Source: Leptolyngbya sp. ES-bin-22 | GTDB taxonomy: Bacteria; Cyanobacteriota; Cyanobacteriia; Leptolyngbyales; Leptolyngbyaceae | NCBI GenBank assembly: GCA_014380065.1 | Contig: JACMKO010000453.1 | Coordinates: 1-33,187, forward strand | Direction: 5' to 3' | DNA: 33,187 bases | Part shown: positions 9,005 to 17,411 of the stretch, piece after piece | How the letters are laid out: every line of letters starts with the position of its first letter | Position numbering within the stretch: the stretch's first letter is position 1 | Translations under genes and position numbers: made by a program | Notes under the pieces: model-generated | What the model was told of the DNA's origin: nothing | Seen by the model: only the letters and a program-made list of their open reading frames with translations | Databases searched by the model: none

Positions 9005-9037
9005 TGAGGGCTTTATTAAGGTGAGGGCTTTATAAGG
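9005..9037. repeat. 17-bp tandem imperfect repeat upstream of grpE
   Basis: TGAGGGCTTTATTAAGG (9005-9021) is followed directly by TGAGGGCTTTATAAGG (9022-9037), one base shorter. It starts five bases after the previous repeat pair and about 310 bp before grpE. The second copy contains TATAAG, a possible -10-like hexamer. Confidence 0.5.
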
Positions 9038-9345
9038 TTCCTCATCTTAACCTGGACTCTCCAAAATCATAGCCCCTGCCGTCCAGTTCCTCACACATTT
9101 TGATGAGGGTTTGCCCGTCCTAAACGGTCGATGAACTCAAGCTGCACAGCCATCTGGTTCCAAGCTTGATCATCGTTGCCTTGGTTTTGAGCAGAGCAAC
9201 CTGTCAAGGGACTATCACAGAACTTAGTCTGGCGCAGAATTAACCAAAGGCGATTCGATCGATTTTGACCGTCGCTTCATTCTCAAAGCGTATAGGATAA
9301 ATCTGGTAGCTAACAAGCAGTCTTGAGGATTGGGATGAGAGCGCA

Positions 9346-10089
9346 ATGATTGATGAAGCAAATCAGCATGAGAATGTACAAAGTTCAGCGTCTGACGCGT
9401 CAGAGGTTGCTGGGGGTGCAGCAGAAGGCGCAGCCATTGGCGAACCGACGCTCGATCCAACGCTAGCTGCGACTCCGATCGATAGTGACGTAACCACTCC
9501 TCCGGTCGAAACCGTGCAGACAGCAGTGGTTGACCCAGAGCCATTTGTTGTCTCTGACGGTGGGGCAGCACTGAGCGAGAAGGACAGTGAAATTAAACTG
9601 CTCAAGTCTCAGCTAGAGGAGCGAACAAACCAATGTGTGCGGATTGCGGCTGATTTTGACAATTACCGTAAACGAACTCAGCGAGAACGTGAGGATTTGG
9701 AACTCCAGGTAAAATGCTCGACGATCAATGAGCTACTACCCGTGGTTGATAACTTTGAGCGGGCACGATCGCATATCAAGCCTCAAACGGATCAAGAAAC
9801 AACGATTCACAAAAGTTATCAAAGCGTTTACAAGCAGTTAGTTGATTGCTTAAAACGTATTGGCGTGGCACCGATGCGTTCTGAAGGCAAAGAATTTGAC
9901 CCAAGCCTTCATGAAGCCGTCATGCGGCAGCCAACCGACGAGCACCCAGAAGGCACTGTCATGGAGGAGTTAGTGCGCGGTTATGTCTTGGGCGATCGAG
10001 TGCTCCGTCATGCTTTGGTAAAAGTTGCTGCTGCCCCAGAGCCCGTGATAACCTCGGAGGAAGCTGATCAGAGCGGTGTGGAAAACTAA
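9346..10089 (+). CDS. grpE: GrpE nucleotide exchange factor
   Basis: 247 aa, ATG start. A long acidic, Ala/Thr-rich disordered N-terminus (about 1-80) precedes a coiled coil ([41 protein letters not shown]) and the C-terminal beta domain with the signature [27 protein letters not shown]. GrpE releases ADP from DnaK. Cyanobacterial GrpE proteins commonly carry such an extended N-terminus. It heads a plus-strand run grpE-dnaK-dnaJ; the 150-bp gap to dnaK contains a hairpin. Confidence 0.96.
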   Translation: MIDEANQHENVQSSASDASEVAGGAAEGAAIGEPTLDPTLAATPIDSDVTTPPVETVQTAVVDPEPFVVSDGGAALSEKDSEIKLLKSQLEERTNQCVRIAADFDNYRKRTQREREDLELQVKCSTINELLPVVDNFERARSHIKPQTDQETTIHKSYQSVYKQLVDCLKRIGVAPMRSEGKEFDPSLHEAVMRQPTDEHPEGTVMEELVRGYVLGDRVLRHALVKVAAAPEPVITSEEADQSGVEN

Positions 10090-10107
10090 TTTTGCCTGAT
10101 ACGTTTA

Positions 10108-10129
10108 ATTCCAAATTGCATTTGGGAAT
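10108..10129 (+). other. Stem-loop in the grpE-dnaK gap
   Basis: ATTCCAAAT and ATTTGGGAAT flank TGC: a nine-pair stem with one bulged base, 19 bases after the grpE stop. No T tract follows, so it is not a standard terminator. It could separate grpE and dnaK expression by processing. Confidence 0.35.
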
Positions 10130-10239
10130 GCTTGAAGTCAGAATCGGTAGGCGATCCCACAGGCGCACTTTTCTGTCAATCGTGTTCATCGATTTCTAAG
10201 CATCAAAGCTCACATCACATCTTTATACCGCCACTCGTT

Positions 10240-12171
10240 ATGGGAAAAGTCATTGGTATCGACCTAGGCACGACAAATAGCTGCGTTGCTGTCCTGGAGG
10301 GCGGTCAGCCGATTGTCATCTCTAACTCAGAGGGGGGGCGGACTACTCCAAGTATGGTTGGCTTTGGCAAAGTGGGCGATCGCCTGGTCGGTCAACTTGC
10401 CAAGCGCCAAGCGGTGACCAATGCTGAAAATACGGTCTTCAGCATTAAACGGTTCATTGGTCGCCGCTGGGACGACACCGAAATGGAGCGATCGCGGGTT
10501 CCTTACGTTTGTGTCAAGGGCAAGGACGATACGGTTGATGTCCAGATTCGCGGACGTAACTTCACGCCCCAGGAAGTCTCGGCAATGGTGCTTCAAAAGC
10601 TCAAGCAGGATGCCGAAAACTACCTGGGTGAACCCGTTCAGCAAGCGGTCATTACCGTGCCTGCTTATTTTAGCGATGCTCAGAGACAGGCAACTAAAGA
10701 CGCGGGCACGATCGCCGGTCTAGAAGTGCTCCGTATCATCAACGAGCCAACGGCAGCGGCACTTGCCTACGGGATGGAGAAGCAAGATCAAGATCAGTGC
10801 ATTCTGGTCTTTGACCTGGGTGGCGGTACGTTCGATGTCTCTATTCTTCAGATGGGGGACGGGGTCTTTGAAGTGAAGGCAACGTCCGGCAACAATCACC
10901 TGGGTGGTGATGACTTTGATGACTGCATCGTGCGCTGGATGATTACGAGCTTCAAAGACCAGGAAGGTATTGATCTGTCGATCGACAAAATGGCGCTTCA
11001 GCGCTTGCGTGAAGCGTCTGAGAAGGCGAAAATCGAACTCTCTGGTACGCTCACAACATCGATCAACCTACCGTTCATCACGGCTGATGAAACCGGACCA
11101 AAGCACCTGGAAATGGAGCTGAACCGCTCAACGTTTGAAGAATTGGTCAGTCATCTGGTCGAAGGCACCATCAAGCCGACTGAGCAAGCTTTAAAAGACT
11201 CAGATTTGACAATTACCGACATCGATCGCATTTTGCTAGTGGGTGGCTCCACGCGCATCCCCGCTGTGCAAGATGCCATTCGCAAGTACTTTAACAACAA
11301 AGCGCCCGATCGCTCGGTGAATCCTGATGAAGCCGTCGCGCTGGGTGCCGCCATTCAAGGCGGTGTGCTGGGCGGCGAGGTCAAAGACCTGCTGTTGTTG
11401 GATGTTACGCCGCTTTCTCTAGGCATCGAAACGCTGGGCGAAGTCTTCACAAAAATCATCGAGCGCAACACCACCATTCCCACCAGCAAAACTCAGGTTT
11501 TTTCAACCGCAACCGATGGGCAAACCTCCGTCGAAATTCACGCCCTACAAGGCGAACGAGCGATGGCAAAGGACAACAAGAGCTTGGGCAAGTTTCAGCT
11601 CAACGGTATCCCTCCAGCCCCCCGTGGTGTGCCTCAAATCGAAGTCTCTTTTGACATTGATGCAAACGGCATTCTCAAAGTCTCTGCTCGGGATAAGGGC
11701 ACGGGACGTGAGCAGACCGTTTCGACCAGCAACACGGGCGGCTTAAGCCCTAGCGAAATTGAGCGGATACGGTTAGATGCGGAAGTTTTTGCGGAGGAAG
11801 ATGAGCGCCGCAAGAAGCTGGTGGCGCTGAAGAATCAGGCAGACAGCTTGTTCTACAGCTACGAGACAACGCTTCGCGACAACGGTGAATTTATTGCGGA
11901 GGATCTCAAAGTGCAGGCTTTAGAGAAAGTGGCGGAGTTGAAGGCAGCCGTCGCCGATGCCACGATCGCGCCAGAGACGTTCAAGCAGCGTCTCGAGACG
12001 CTGCAAGAGACGCTGCTGGCGATCGGTGCGTCGGTCTATCAGCGTGCTAATGAGATTCCCGACGATGAAGCAACAACCCAGTACAGCCCGTCGAACGGCT
12101 CACTTGATCCAGACGACTACAGCTTTGAAAACGACGCTACCGTCACAGCCGATTACGAAGCTGTAGATTAG
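10240..12171 (+). CDS. dnaK: Hsp70 chaperone DnaK (DnaK2-type)
   Basis: The track ORF begins at 10132, but the conserved Hsp70 start [14 protein letters not shown] is the ATG at 10240, giving 643 aa; the 36 upstream codons do not resemble the family. The ATPase domain (about 1-385) shows phosphate loops [14 protein letters not shown] and [14 protein letters not shown] plus [13 protein letters not shown]. The substrate-binding domain begins after [16 protein letters not shown], and a helical lid and acidic tail ([21 protein letters not shown]) end it. Linkage with grpE and dnaJ fits the essential, stress-responsive cyanobacterial DnaK2. Soluble and cytoplasmic; works with DnaJ (J domain) and GrpE encoded beside it. 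Confidence 0.97.
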   Translation: MGKVIGIDLGTTNSCVAVLEGGQPIVISNSEGGRTTPSMVGFGKVGDRLVGQLAKRQAVTNAENTVFSIKRFIGRRWDDTEMERSRVPYVCVKGKDDTVDVQIRGRNFTPQEVSAMVLQKLKQDAENYLGEPVQQAVITVPAYFSDAQRQATKDAGTIAGLEVLRIINEPTAAALAYGMEKQDQDQCILVFDLGGGTFDVSILQMGDGVFEVKATSGNNHLGGDDFDDCIVRWMITSFKDQEGIDLSIDKMALQRLREASEKAKIELSGTLTTSINLPFITADETGPKHLEMELNRSTFEELVSHLVEGTIKPTEQALKDSDLTITDIDRILLVGGSTRIPAVQDAIRKYFNNKAPDRSVNPDEAVALGAAIQGGVLGGEVKDLLLLDVTPLSLGIETLGEVFTKIIERNTTIPTSKTQVFSTATDGQTSVEIHALQGERAMAKDNKSLGKFQLNGIPPAPRGVPQIEVSFDIDANGILKVSARDKGTGREQTVSTSNTGGLSPSEIERIRLDAEVFAEEDERRKKLVALKNQADSLFYSYETTLRDNGEFIAEDLKVQALEKVAELKAAVADATIAPETFKQRLETLQETLLAIGASVYQRANEIPDDEATTQYSPSNGSLDPDDYSFENDATVTADYEAVD

Positions 12172-12288
12172 TTAAGGTATAGGAATGGTCAACCAAGGGA
12201 AATGGTAGAGGGTGAGTATCCGAAACCAGACCTTAGACCCAGTTAAGCCCCCAACTCTAAAAAACCTTTACCCTCGCAGCAGCATTCT

Positions 12289-13425
12289 ATGGCTCGTGAC
12301 TATTACGAAATTCTCGGCATTGCGCGCGACGCCGACAAAGAGGAAATCAAGCAGGCGTACCGTCGTTTAGCACGTCGGTATCATCCTGATGTCAACAAGG
12401 AAGACGGAGCCGAAGAGCGCTTTAAAGAAATTAATCGCGCTTATGAGGTGCTCTCCGAGCCAGAAACCCGTGCTCGCTATAACCAGTTTGGCGAGGCTGG
12501 CGTTGGCTCAGCCGCAGGCGGAGGCTTTCAAGACTTTGGCGATATGGGTGGATTCGCTGATATTTTTGAGAGTTTCTTTAGCGGATTTTCTGGTAGCGGT
12601 GCACCGGGTCAAGCGGGACGGCGGCGTAATGGTCCCATGCGTGGCGATGATCTGCGGCTTGATCTAAAGCTGGAGTTTCGTGAGGCAATCTTCGGCGGCG
12701 AGCGTGAAATTCGCATTAACCATCTCGAAACCTGTACAACCTGTAGCGGTTCAGGTGCAAAACCAGGTACTCGTCCCCGTACCTGTTCCACATGCAGCGG
12801 TGCTGGGCAGGTGCGTCGAGCCACTCGCACCCCCTTCGGCAGCTTCACACAAGTCTCCGTTTGCCCAACGTGCGCTGGCAATGGGCAAGTCGTGGAAGAG
12901 AAGTGCGAGGTGTGCAGCGGTAACGGTCAGCGGCAAGAGACGAAAAAGCTCAAGATCAACATTCCGGCTGGCGTAGACAATGGCACCCGCTTACGTGTCT
13001 CCGATGCAGGCGATGCAGGGCAGAGGAGCGGTCCCGCTGGTGATCTGTATGTCTATCTTTTCGTCAACGAAGATCCTGAGTTTCAGCGTGAAGGCATCAA
13101 TCTTCTTTCAGAGCTTAAAATCAGCTATGTACAGGCAATTTTAGGCTCTCGTGTCGAAGTGAATACAGTTGATAATGAGCCTCAAGAGCTACTGATTCCA
13201 CCCGGAACGCAGTCGGGTAAGGTGCTGACGCTGGAAGGCAAAGGTGTACCGAAGTTAGGCAATCCGGTTAGTCGAGGCGATTACCTGATTACAATTTCGA
13301 TCGACATTCCAACCAAAATCTCGGTGGAAGAACGGGAACTGCTGGAGAAACTAGCGAAATTGCGGGGCGATCGCATCGGTAAAAGTGGCATTGAAGGGTT
13401 CTTCGGCAAGGTGTTTGGCACATGA
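12289..13425 (+). CDS. dnaJ: Hsp40 co-chaperone DnaJ (type I)
   Basis: 378 aa, ATG start. The J domain (1-70) contains the HPD motif ([10 protein letters not shown]) that stimulates DnaK ATPase. A Gly/Phe-rich linker follows ([23 protein letters not shown]). Four CxxCxGxG repeats then bind two zinc ions ([32 protein letters not shown]), and the C-terminal substrate-binding domains complete a full type I DnaJ. It is 117 bp after dnaK, and its stop codon overlaps the next gene's ATG (ATGA), indicating translational coupling to the TusA-like gene. Confidence 0.97.
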   Translation: MARDYYEILGIARDADKEEIKQAYRRLARRYHPDVNKEDGAEERFKEINRAYEVLSEPETRARYNQFGEAGVGSAAGGGFQDFGDMGGFADIFESFFSGFSGSGAPGQAGRRRNGPMRGDDLRLDLKLEFREAIFGGEREIRINHLETCTTCSGSGAKPGTRPRTCSTCSGAGQVRRATRTPFGSFTQVSVCPTCAGNGQVVEEKCEVCSGNGQRQETKKLKINIPAGVDNGTRLRVSDAGDAGQRSGPAGDLYVYLFVNEDPEFQREGINLLSELKISYVQAILGSRVEVNTVDNEPQELLIPPGTQSGKVLTLEGKGVPKLGNPVSRGDYLITISIDIPTKISVEERELLEKLAKLRGDRIGKSGIEGFFGKVFGT

Positions 13426-13691
13426 ATCCAGCGCAACAGTCTGCTACTCCAGATGCCCAACTGGATTTGCGCGGCACACCCTGCCCGATCAACTTTGTGC
13501 GTACCAAGCTCAGGCTTGATCAAATGCCTCCTGGTTCCCTCTTAGAAGTTTGGTTAGATCCGGGTGAGCCGATCGAGCAGGTGCCCGACAGTCTGACGAT
13601 GGAAGGCTACGGCATTGAGCAAATTGAAGACCATTCGAGTTATTTCGCACTTCAGATTCGGCGACCTGTTCTGGAGTCTGGAGTCTCTTGA
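13422..13691 (+). CDS. TusA/SirA-family sulfur-carrier-like protein
   Basis: 89 aa, ATG overlapping the dnaJ stop by four bases. The sequence [37 protein letters not shown] is the TusA fold, with the carrier cysteine in CPIN. TusA proteins usually have CPxP; here the second proline is Asn. The family passes persulfide sulfur for tRNA thiolation or cofactor building, but members embedded after dnaJ have no proven role. The fixed position and coupling suggest a need for co-expression with the chaperones. Confidence 0.88.
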   Translation: MNPAQQSATPDAQLDLRGTPCPINFVRTKLRLDQMPPGSLLEVWLDPGEPIEQVPDSLTMEGYGIEQIEDHSSYFALQIRRPVLESGVS

Positions 13692-13734
13692 GCGCGATCG
13701 CGGGTGGTGAACATCGAGCCATGAGCGTTGATCT

Positions 13735-14985
13735 ATGAGTACTGAGTTGAATGATCCACTCAAAACTCAAGGGGCAAATCCAGTTGGCATCGACTCCATG
13801 CTACCGCTGCCGCTTTTGGGGACTGTCGTAGCAGTGCAGGCGAATTATTATCATGTGCAGCTTGATGCGCTTGGGGAGTCAGGAGTCAGGCTTCGACGCG
13901 AGCGCGCAGCCGAACAGAGTCAGGAGCCAGGAGGGACGAGGGAGTCGGGGGTTGCTAGTGGTAGTGACTCGACGCAGGCAACAACCAGTAACCAACCATC
14001 AATAGTGCCGCTAATGCTGCTGTGTACTCGTCGATCGCGCCTGAAAAAAATGGGTCAGCGGGTGATGGTTGGCGATCGCGTTGAAGTCGAAGAACCCGAC
14101 TGGGATGGTGGGCGGGGAGCGATCGCGCAAGTATTGCCTCGACGGACGGAATTAGATCGTCCACCTGTTGCTAATGCAGATCAGCTCTTGCTGGTGTTTG
14201 CGCTAGTTGAACCCACGCTAGACCCTCACCAACTGAGTCACTTTTTGATCAAAGCAGAGACGACGCATCTACAGATTGGTCTTTGTTTGAACAAACGTGA
14301 CCTTGTGACGGTAGAGGAACGCGATCAGTGGCGAGATCGGTTGCAGCAGTGGGGCTATGCGCCAGTCTTCATCAGTGTGCACAAAGCGATGGGGATGGCT
14401 GATCTGGCAAAGCGGCTTGACGATCGTGTCACGATCGTTTCTGGTCCTTCGGGAGTCGGCAAATCGAGTTTGATCAATTGGCTTGTTCCCAACTCTGGGC
14501 TGCGGGTTGCGTCTGTTTCGGGCAAGCTTGGGCGGGGACGGCACACTACGCGCCATGTTGAATTGTTTGAGCTGCCGACAGGCGGTTTGCTGGCAGATAC
14601 ACCTGGCTTCAATCAACCGGATTTAGACTGCGCTCCCGAAGATCTGGCAAACTATTTCCCTGAAGCACAGGCGCGGTTAGCGGTTGCGCGCTGTCAGTTC
14701 AGCGATTGCCTGCATCGAGAGGAGCCAAACTGTGTGGTGCGAGGCGACTGGGAACGCTACGCGCATTACCTGAACTTTTTGGAAGAGGCGATCGCTCGTC
14801 AGGAAGCCTTAAATAAACTCGGCGATAGCGAAGCAACGATGAAACGCAAAAGCGATCGTGATGGGGAACAGTATGAACCCAAATTGGAACCCAAAAAATA
14901 TCGTCGCCCCTCGCGCCGTGTTCAGCAACAAACGCTTCAGGGCATGCGATACGACTTGAAAGATGCCTCACTGGATGGTGATTAG
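13735..14985 (+). CDS. rsgA: Ribosome small-subunit biogenesis GTPase RsgA, with repeat-derived insert
   Basis: 416 aa, long for RsgA (about 350). It has an N-terminal OB fold, then the circularly permuted GTPase with G4 (CLNKRDLV) before G1 (GPSGVGKSSLINWL, near 235) and G3 (DTPGFNQPDL). The C-terminal zinc knuckle reads CQFSDCLHREEPNC. RsgA matures the 30S subunit in a GTP-dependent way. Residues about 46-91 (GESGVRLRRERAAEQ...TSNQPS) are low complexity, split the OB fold between VQLDA and LLCTRRSRLKK, and are encoded by heptamer-repeat DNA typical of intergenic spacers. The lysine/arginine-rich C-terminus (KKYRRPSRRVQQQ) is ordinary for the family. Fifth gene of the chaperone run. Confidence 0.95.
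   Translation: MSTELNDPLKTQGANPVGIDSMLPLPLLGTVVAVQANYYHVQLDALGESGVRLRRERAAEQSQEPGGTRESGVASGSDSTQATTSNQPSIVPLMLLCTRRSRLKKMGQRVMVGDRVEVEEPDWDGGRGAIAQVLPRRTELDRPPVANADQLLLVFALVEPTLDPHQLSHFLIKAETTHLQIGLCLNKRDLVTVEERDQWRDRLQQWGYAPVFISVHKAMGMADLAKRLDDRVTIVSGPSGVGKSSLINWLVPNSGLRVASVSGKLGRGRHTTRHVELFELPTGGLLADTPGFNQPDLDCAPEDLANYFPEAQARLAVARCQFSDCLHREEPNCVVRGDWERYAHYLNFLEEAIARQEALNKLGDSEATMKRKSDRDGEQYEPKLEPKKYRRPSRRVQQQTLQGMRYDLKDASLDGD
13873..14005. repeat. Heptameric repeat element inside rsgA
   Basis: GGAGTCA occurs twice in tandem (13875-13888). Degenerate copies follow (GAGTCAGGAGCCAGGAGG, GGGAGTCGGGGG), then a GC-rich imperfect palindrome (TTCGACGCGAGCGCGCAGCCGAA) and a CAACCAGTAACCAACC tail. 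This matches the make-up of short tandemly repeated spacer DNA in cyanobacteria, here in frame within a conserved gene. Boundaries are approximate. Confidence 0.65.
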
Positions 14986-15022
14986 AGCGCGCTAGAATCG
15001 GAGCACATGTAGCCCAACACGC

Positions 15023-15454
15023 ATGAGAAAACCATTTGCTCGTCTGAAGTTTCTGCCCTGGCGATCGTTGTTTCAAGCGGCACTGCTTGCCGTCCTCTTG
15101 CTGGCGTTGCCGATCGATGGGTTACTACAGGTTGCCATCCGTAATGGCGACCGCTCACCAGCGCTTGAGAGCCTCTTGAGACTTCTCATGTCGCCGCTGG
15201 TGTCGCTAGTGCTGAGCCTTGGCATTCCGGTTGCACTAGGAGCCTTCGCTGTTTACGTTTTGGAGCGTGTTGACCGTTCCAGCATCAGTACAGGTAGCTT
15301 ATGGGGCTTGGTGCTGTGTGTCGTGCTGATGCTCTTACTGGAGCAGTGGCTTTTGTTTGGGTCGCCCAGCTTTAGCATGACTGAGTTAGTACTTATTGCG
15401 GTCGGTGTCTTCTGGAAAGGGCGACCCTACTGGCGATCGTATAGCCGCTGGTAA
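15023..15454 (+). CDS. Small multi-pass membrane protein, function unknown
   Basis: 143 aa, ATG start. Three or four hydrophobic segments are visible: LFQAALLAVLLLALPIDGLL, LMSPLVSLVLSLGIPVALGAFAVYVL, LWGLVLCVVLMLLLEQWLLF and a shorter MTELVLIAVGVFW. Positive ends (MRKPFARLKF, GRPYWRSYSRW) suggest both termini may be cytoplasmic. I do not recognise a family. It is 37 bp after rsgA on the same strand and may be the last gene of that transcript. It stops two bases before the convergent next gene. Confidence 0.75.
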   Translation: MRKPFARLKFLPWRSLFQAALLAVLLLALPIDGLLQVAIRNGDRSPALESLLRLLMSPLVSLVLSLGIPVALGAFAVYVLERVDRSSISTGSLWGLVLCVVLMLLLEQWLLFGSPSFSMTELVLIAVGVFWKGRPYWRSYSRW

Positions 15455-15456
15455 GG

Positions 15457-15738
15457 CTATGTCGGAGGCGGATCAGAGAGATCGACCGCATTGACCAGGC
15501 GATCTAGTGTCTCAGTCAAGCGATCGAGCCGTTTGAGCGACTCATGCTGCGCTTCTGTGAGCGTTTGTACCGCATCACTGAGTGCAAAAACTTGGTATCC
15601 CTGCTGCTGGACATGGGTTGCCAGCGCTTCGATGTTTTGCGAGAGGCGATCGACGGTTTCGGTGGTCACAAGCACCGCTTCGCCAATCTGCTGCACAATC
15701 AATTCTAATTCCGGGCGATTCTCAACGTCCACAGTCAA
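15457..15738 (-). CDS. Small coiled-coil protein, function unknown
   Basis: 93 aa from a TTG at 15738, or 91 aa from the GTG at 15732, which has a better-placed AAGG nine bases upstream. The sequence is heptad-like nearly throughout (IVQQIGEAVLVTTETVDRLSQNIEALATHVQQQG; LTEAQHESLKRLDRLTETLDRLVNAVDL), predicting a long coiled coil. No family recognised. The plus-strand ORF in the same place is a Ser/Cys-rich shadow. The gene converges with the membrane protein gene. Confidence 0.6.
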   Translation of the reverse strand: MTVDVENRPELELIVQQIGEAVLVTTETVDRLSQNIEALATHVQQQGYQVFALSDAVQTLTEAQHESLKRLDRLTETLDRLVNAVDLSDPPPT

Positions 15739-15849
15739 AAGCCTTGAGTGAAAGCGATTAGCGAGATTCTAAACCAGTGCTGTTGAATCACATCGTAGAG
15801 CCATTAACCATACCGACCCTACAGACGCAACCAACAGGGTTGAACCATC

Positions 15850-17079
15850 TTACTTGACCTGAATTTTTGCCAGCGCTGTGTTCTGGTAGTAGTGCAGGAG
15901 AATTTGCTGATAGTTCTTACCACCTTGCGCCAAGTTGTAAGCACCCCACTGGCTCAAGCCTAGCCCATGCCCAAACCCACGACCAAGCACCTGAAAATTG
16001 CTGGGTGAAGCCTGTGCTTTATCTTTATTGGCTGCCGACGGGAGCTGAGGAATGATGTTAAAAAGCGTACTTTTCAAGTTGAGTGCACTTTGAAGGGCTT
16101 CACCACTAACGGTTCGTCGGCGACCCGTATCTCCCACAACTTCCATTGAGATAATCCGTCCACATTGAGTGGTCTTAATCTTTTCTTTTGGAAAAGACAC
16201 AATGTTACCAACGCCCGTAATCCGCTTACCAAGTGCGATGGGGGAAAATGCTTCTTCCCACTGAGCTACAGGCGACACCTCTGCAAAGTTTTCCGTGACC
16301 GATCGCAGGTACGGTACCGGGTTTGACCAGACATTCTCAGAATTTTCGGTACAGCCACCAGCAGACGAATGGAACGCCGCTTCAATAATTTGACCACCAG
16401 AGATTAGCACTTGCTCGGCTGTAGCATTAACCGCCGCCTGAGTACCTGTTGATTCATCCCGGATGCCTCTATAGACTTGCGAAGCAGTGGTGTCGACGAC
16501 ATCGTAAAGACCGTTGATCGCTTTCTGGCGGTGAAACAACGCATAAGAACGGGCAGCAACTGCCTGCGCCTTCAAGGCTTCTTGAGGCCAATTGCCGTTC
16601 ATTTCGCCACCCAGGACGCTGTAGAGATACTGCTCCAGGTCTACATAATTGACAGCCGTAAGTCCGCTTTTGCTGGGGACGACGAGTGTCCGACCGCGAT
16701 ACCAGCGATCGCCAATGTACGCATAGCCACCGCCCGTTGGCTCTACCCAGATTTGCCCTGACTGCCAGCGATCGAGGCTCACGCTGCCCTGCTTAGGCTG
16801 GGCAATGAAGGCATTCATGGGTGCAATTTCACCAAGCGGACGACCGCTACTATCCCGCACGATCGCTTTGGTTGAGCTACCAACAGCAACTTGACTGACG
16901 CTTTCTTCGATCGCCACTCGTAATTCCAACGCTGCCTGAGCGGGACGACTAACAGCGCTTTCCATCGCAGCAAACGCTGCCATCCAGATGAAGAGTCCAA
17001 ACCACCAACTACGCCCTTTTAAAGGCATCAGCGCCCTCAGGTAAGAGCACAGTAAAAGGGGGAAGCGTTCCAATGACAT
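15850..17079 (-). CDS. SpoIID/LytB-domain protein, probable exported peptidoglycan lytic transglycosylase
   Basis: The track starts at a GTG (17109); I prefer the ATG at 17079, which has AGGAG ten bases upstream, giving 409 aa. A membrane segment or signal sequence lies near the N-terminus (WWFGLFIWMAAFAAMESA, then RPAQA as a possible cleavage site). The SpoIID domain shows YVDLEQYLYSVLGGEMNGNWPQEALKAQAVAARSYAL, whose Glu in GGEM aligns with the catalytic glutamate of SpoIID, then HSSAGGCTENSENVW and the C-terminal GRGFGHGLGLSQWGA. SpoIID cleaves glycan strands lacking peptide stems. In a non-sporulating cyanobacterium it is presumably a wall-remodelling enzyme in the periplasm. Confidence 0.9.
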   Translation of the reverse strand: MSLERFPLLLCSYLRALMPLKGRSWWFGLFIWMAAFAAMESAVSRPAQAALELRVAIEESVSQVAVGSSTKAIVRDSSGRPLGEIAPMNAFIAQPKQGSVSLDRWQSGQIWVEPTGGGYAYIGDRWYRGRTLVVPSKSGLTAVNYVDLEQYLYSVLGGEMNGNWPQEALKAQAVAARSYALFHRQKAINGLYDVVDTTASQVYRGIRDESTGTQAAVNATAEQVLISGGQIIEAAFHSSAGGCTENSENVWSNPVPYLRSVTENFAEVSPVAQWEEAFSPIALGKRITGVGNIVSFPKEKIKTTQCGRIISMEVVGDTGRRRTVSGEALQSALNLKSTLFNIIPQLPSAANKDKAQASPSNFQVLGRGFGHGLGLSQWGAYNLAQGGKNYQQILLHYYQNTALAKIQVK

Positions 17080-17411
17080 TTTCAGAAGTCTCCTCACAGG
17101 TTCAAGCACTTAAAAGCAACCGATCGACATGACGATCGCGCCACTCAAGCCAAATCATTGGTCAACGAGGCTTAATATAAGCCAATTTGCTTTAGATAGA
17201 GTCAGTCATTCTGGTGCAAATGTTCCCTAGCGACGCTAAATGTACTGACATTGAAGAAGCAGTCGGGACTTTAGCCTATGCATCTTGTGCCTTCAATCGT
17301 TTGTAACGATTATTAAACCAGATTTGTGCGGCACTCGTCTTGATCAAGTCCTTATCTCCTTCGCCTGTGTCAGTATAGGTTCAGGACGAAACTCGCACGG
17401 GTCGCTAAGTT
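17080..17411. other. Divergent spacer between the SpoIID-like gene and rnz
   Basis: Holds both promoters. A 15-bp palindrome, GGCTTAATATAAGCC at 17169-17183, has perfect 6-base arms around ATA and overlaps AT-rich -10-like sequence on both strands; it could be an operator. A 28-codon ATG frame at 17220-17306 (MFPSDAKCTDIEEAVG) is too short to call a gene. Confidence 0.45.
17090..17094 (-). promoter_or_regulatory. Ribosome binding site deciding the spoIID-like start
   Basis: AGGAG on the minus strand, ten bases before the ATG at 17079. It lies inside the longer GTG-started reading frame and therefore argues for the shorter product. Confidence 0.6.

Larger units (their letters stand above)
8697..9345. 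other. Divergent pilB/grpE intergenic region (649 bp)
   Basis: This spacer must hold both the pilB (minus) and grpE (plus) promoters. I find no CIRCE element. It contains two sets of paired direct repeats (listed separately) and a short minus-strand open frame near 9091-9207 without a good start. No tRNA or other RNA gene is evident. Confidence 0.6.

Noticed and set aside
8697-9345. CIRCE heat-shock operator upstream of grpE
   Set aside because: Neither TTAGCACTC nor GAGTGCTAA could be found in the spacer.
9224-9571. Minus-strand 115-aa ORF overlapping the start of grpE
   Set aside because: Opposite the conserved grpE frame, with Arg/Leu/Gln-rich shadow-like composition and no family resemblance.
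10132-10239. Longer N-terminus for DnaK in the ORF track
   Set aside because: The Hsp70 family begins at [14 protein letters not shown]; upstream codons fall in the leader next to a stem-loop.
17220-17306. 28-codon ORF (MFPSDAKCTDIEEAVG)
   Set aside because: Too short, without a ribosome binding site or family, in a region expected to hold promoters.
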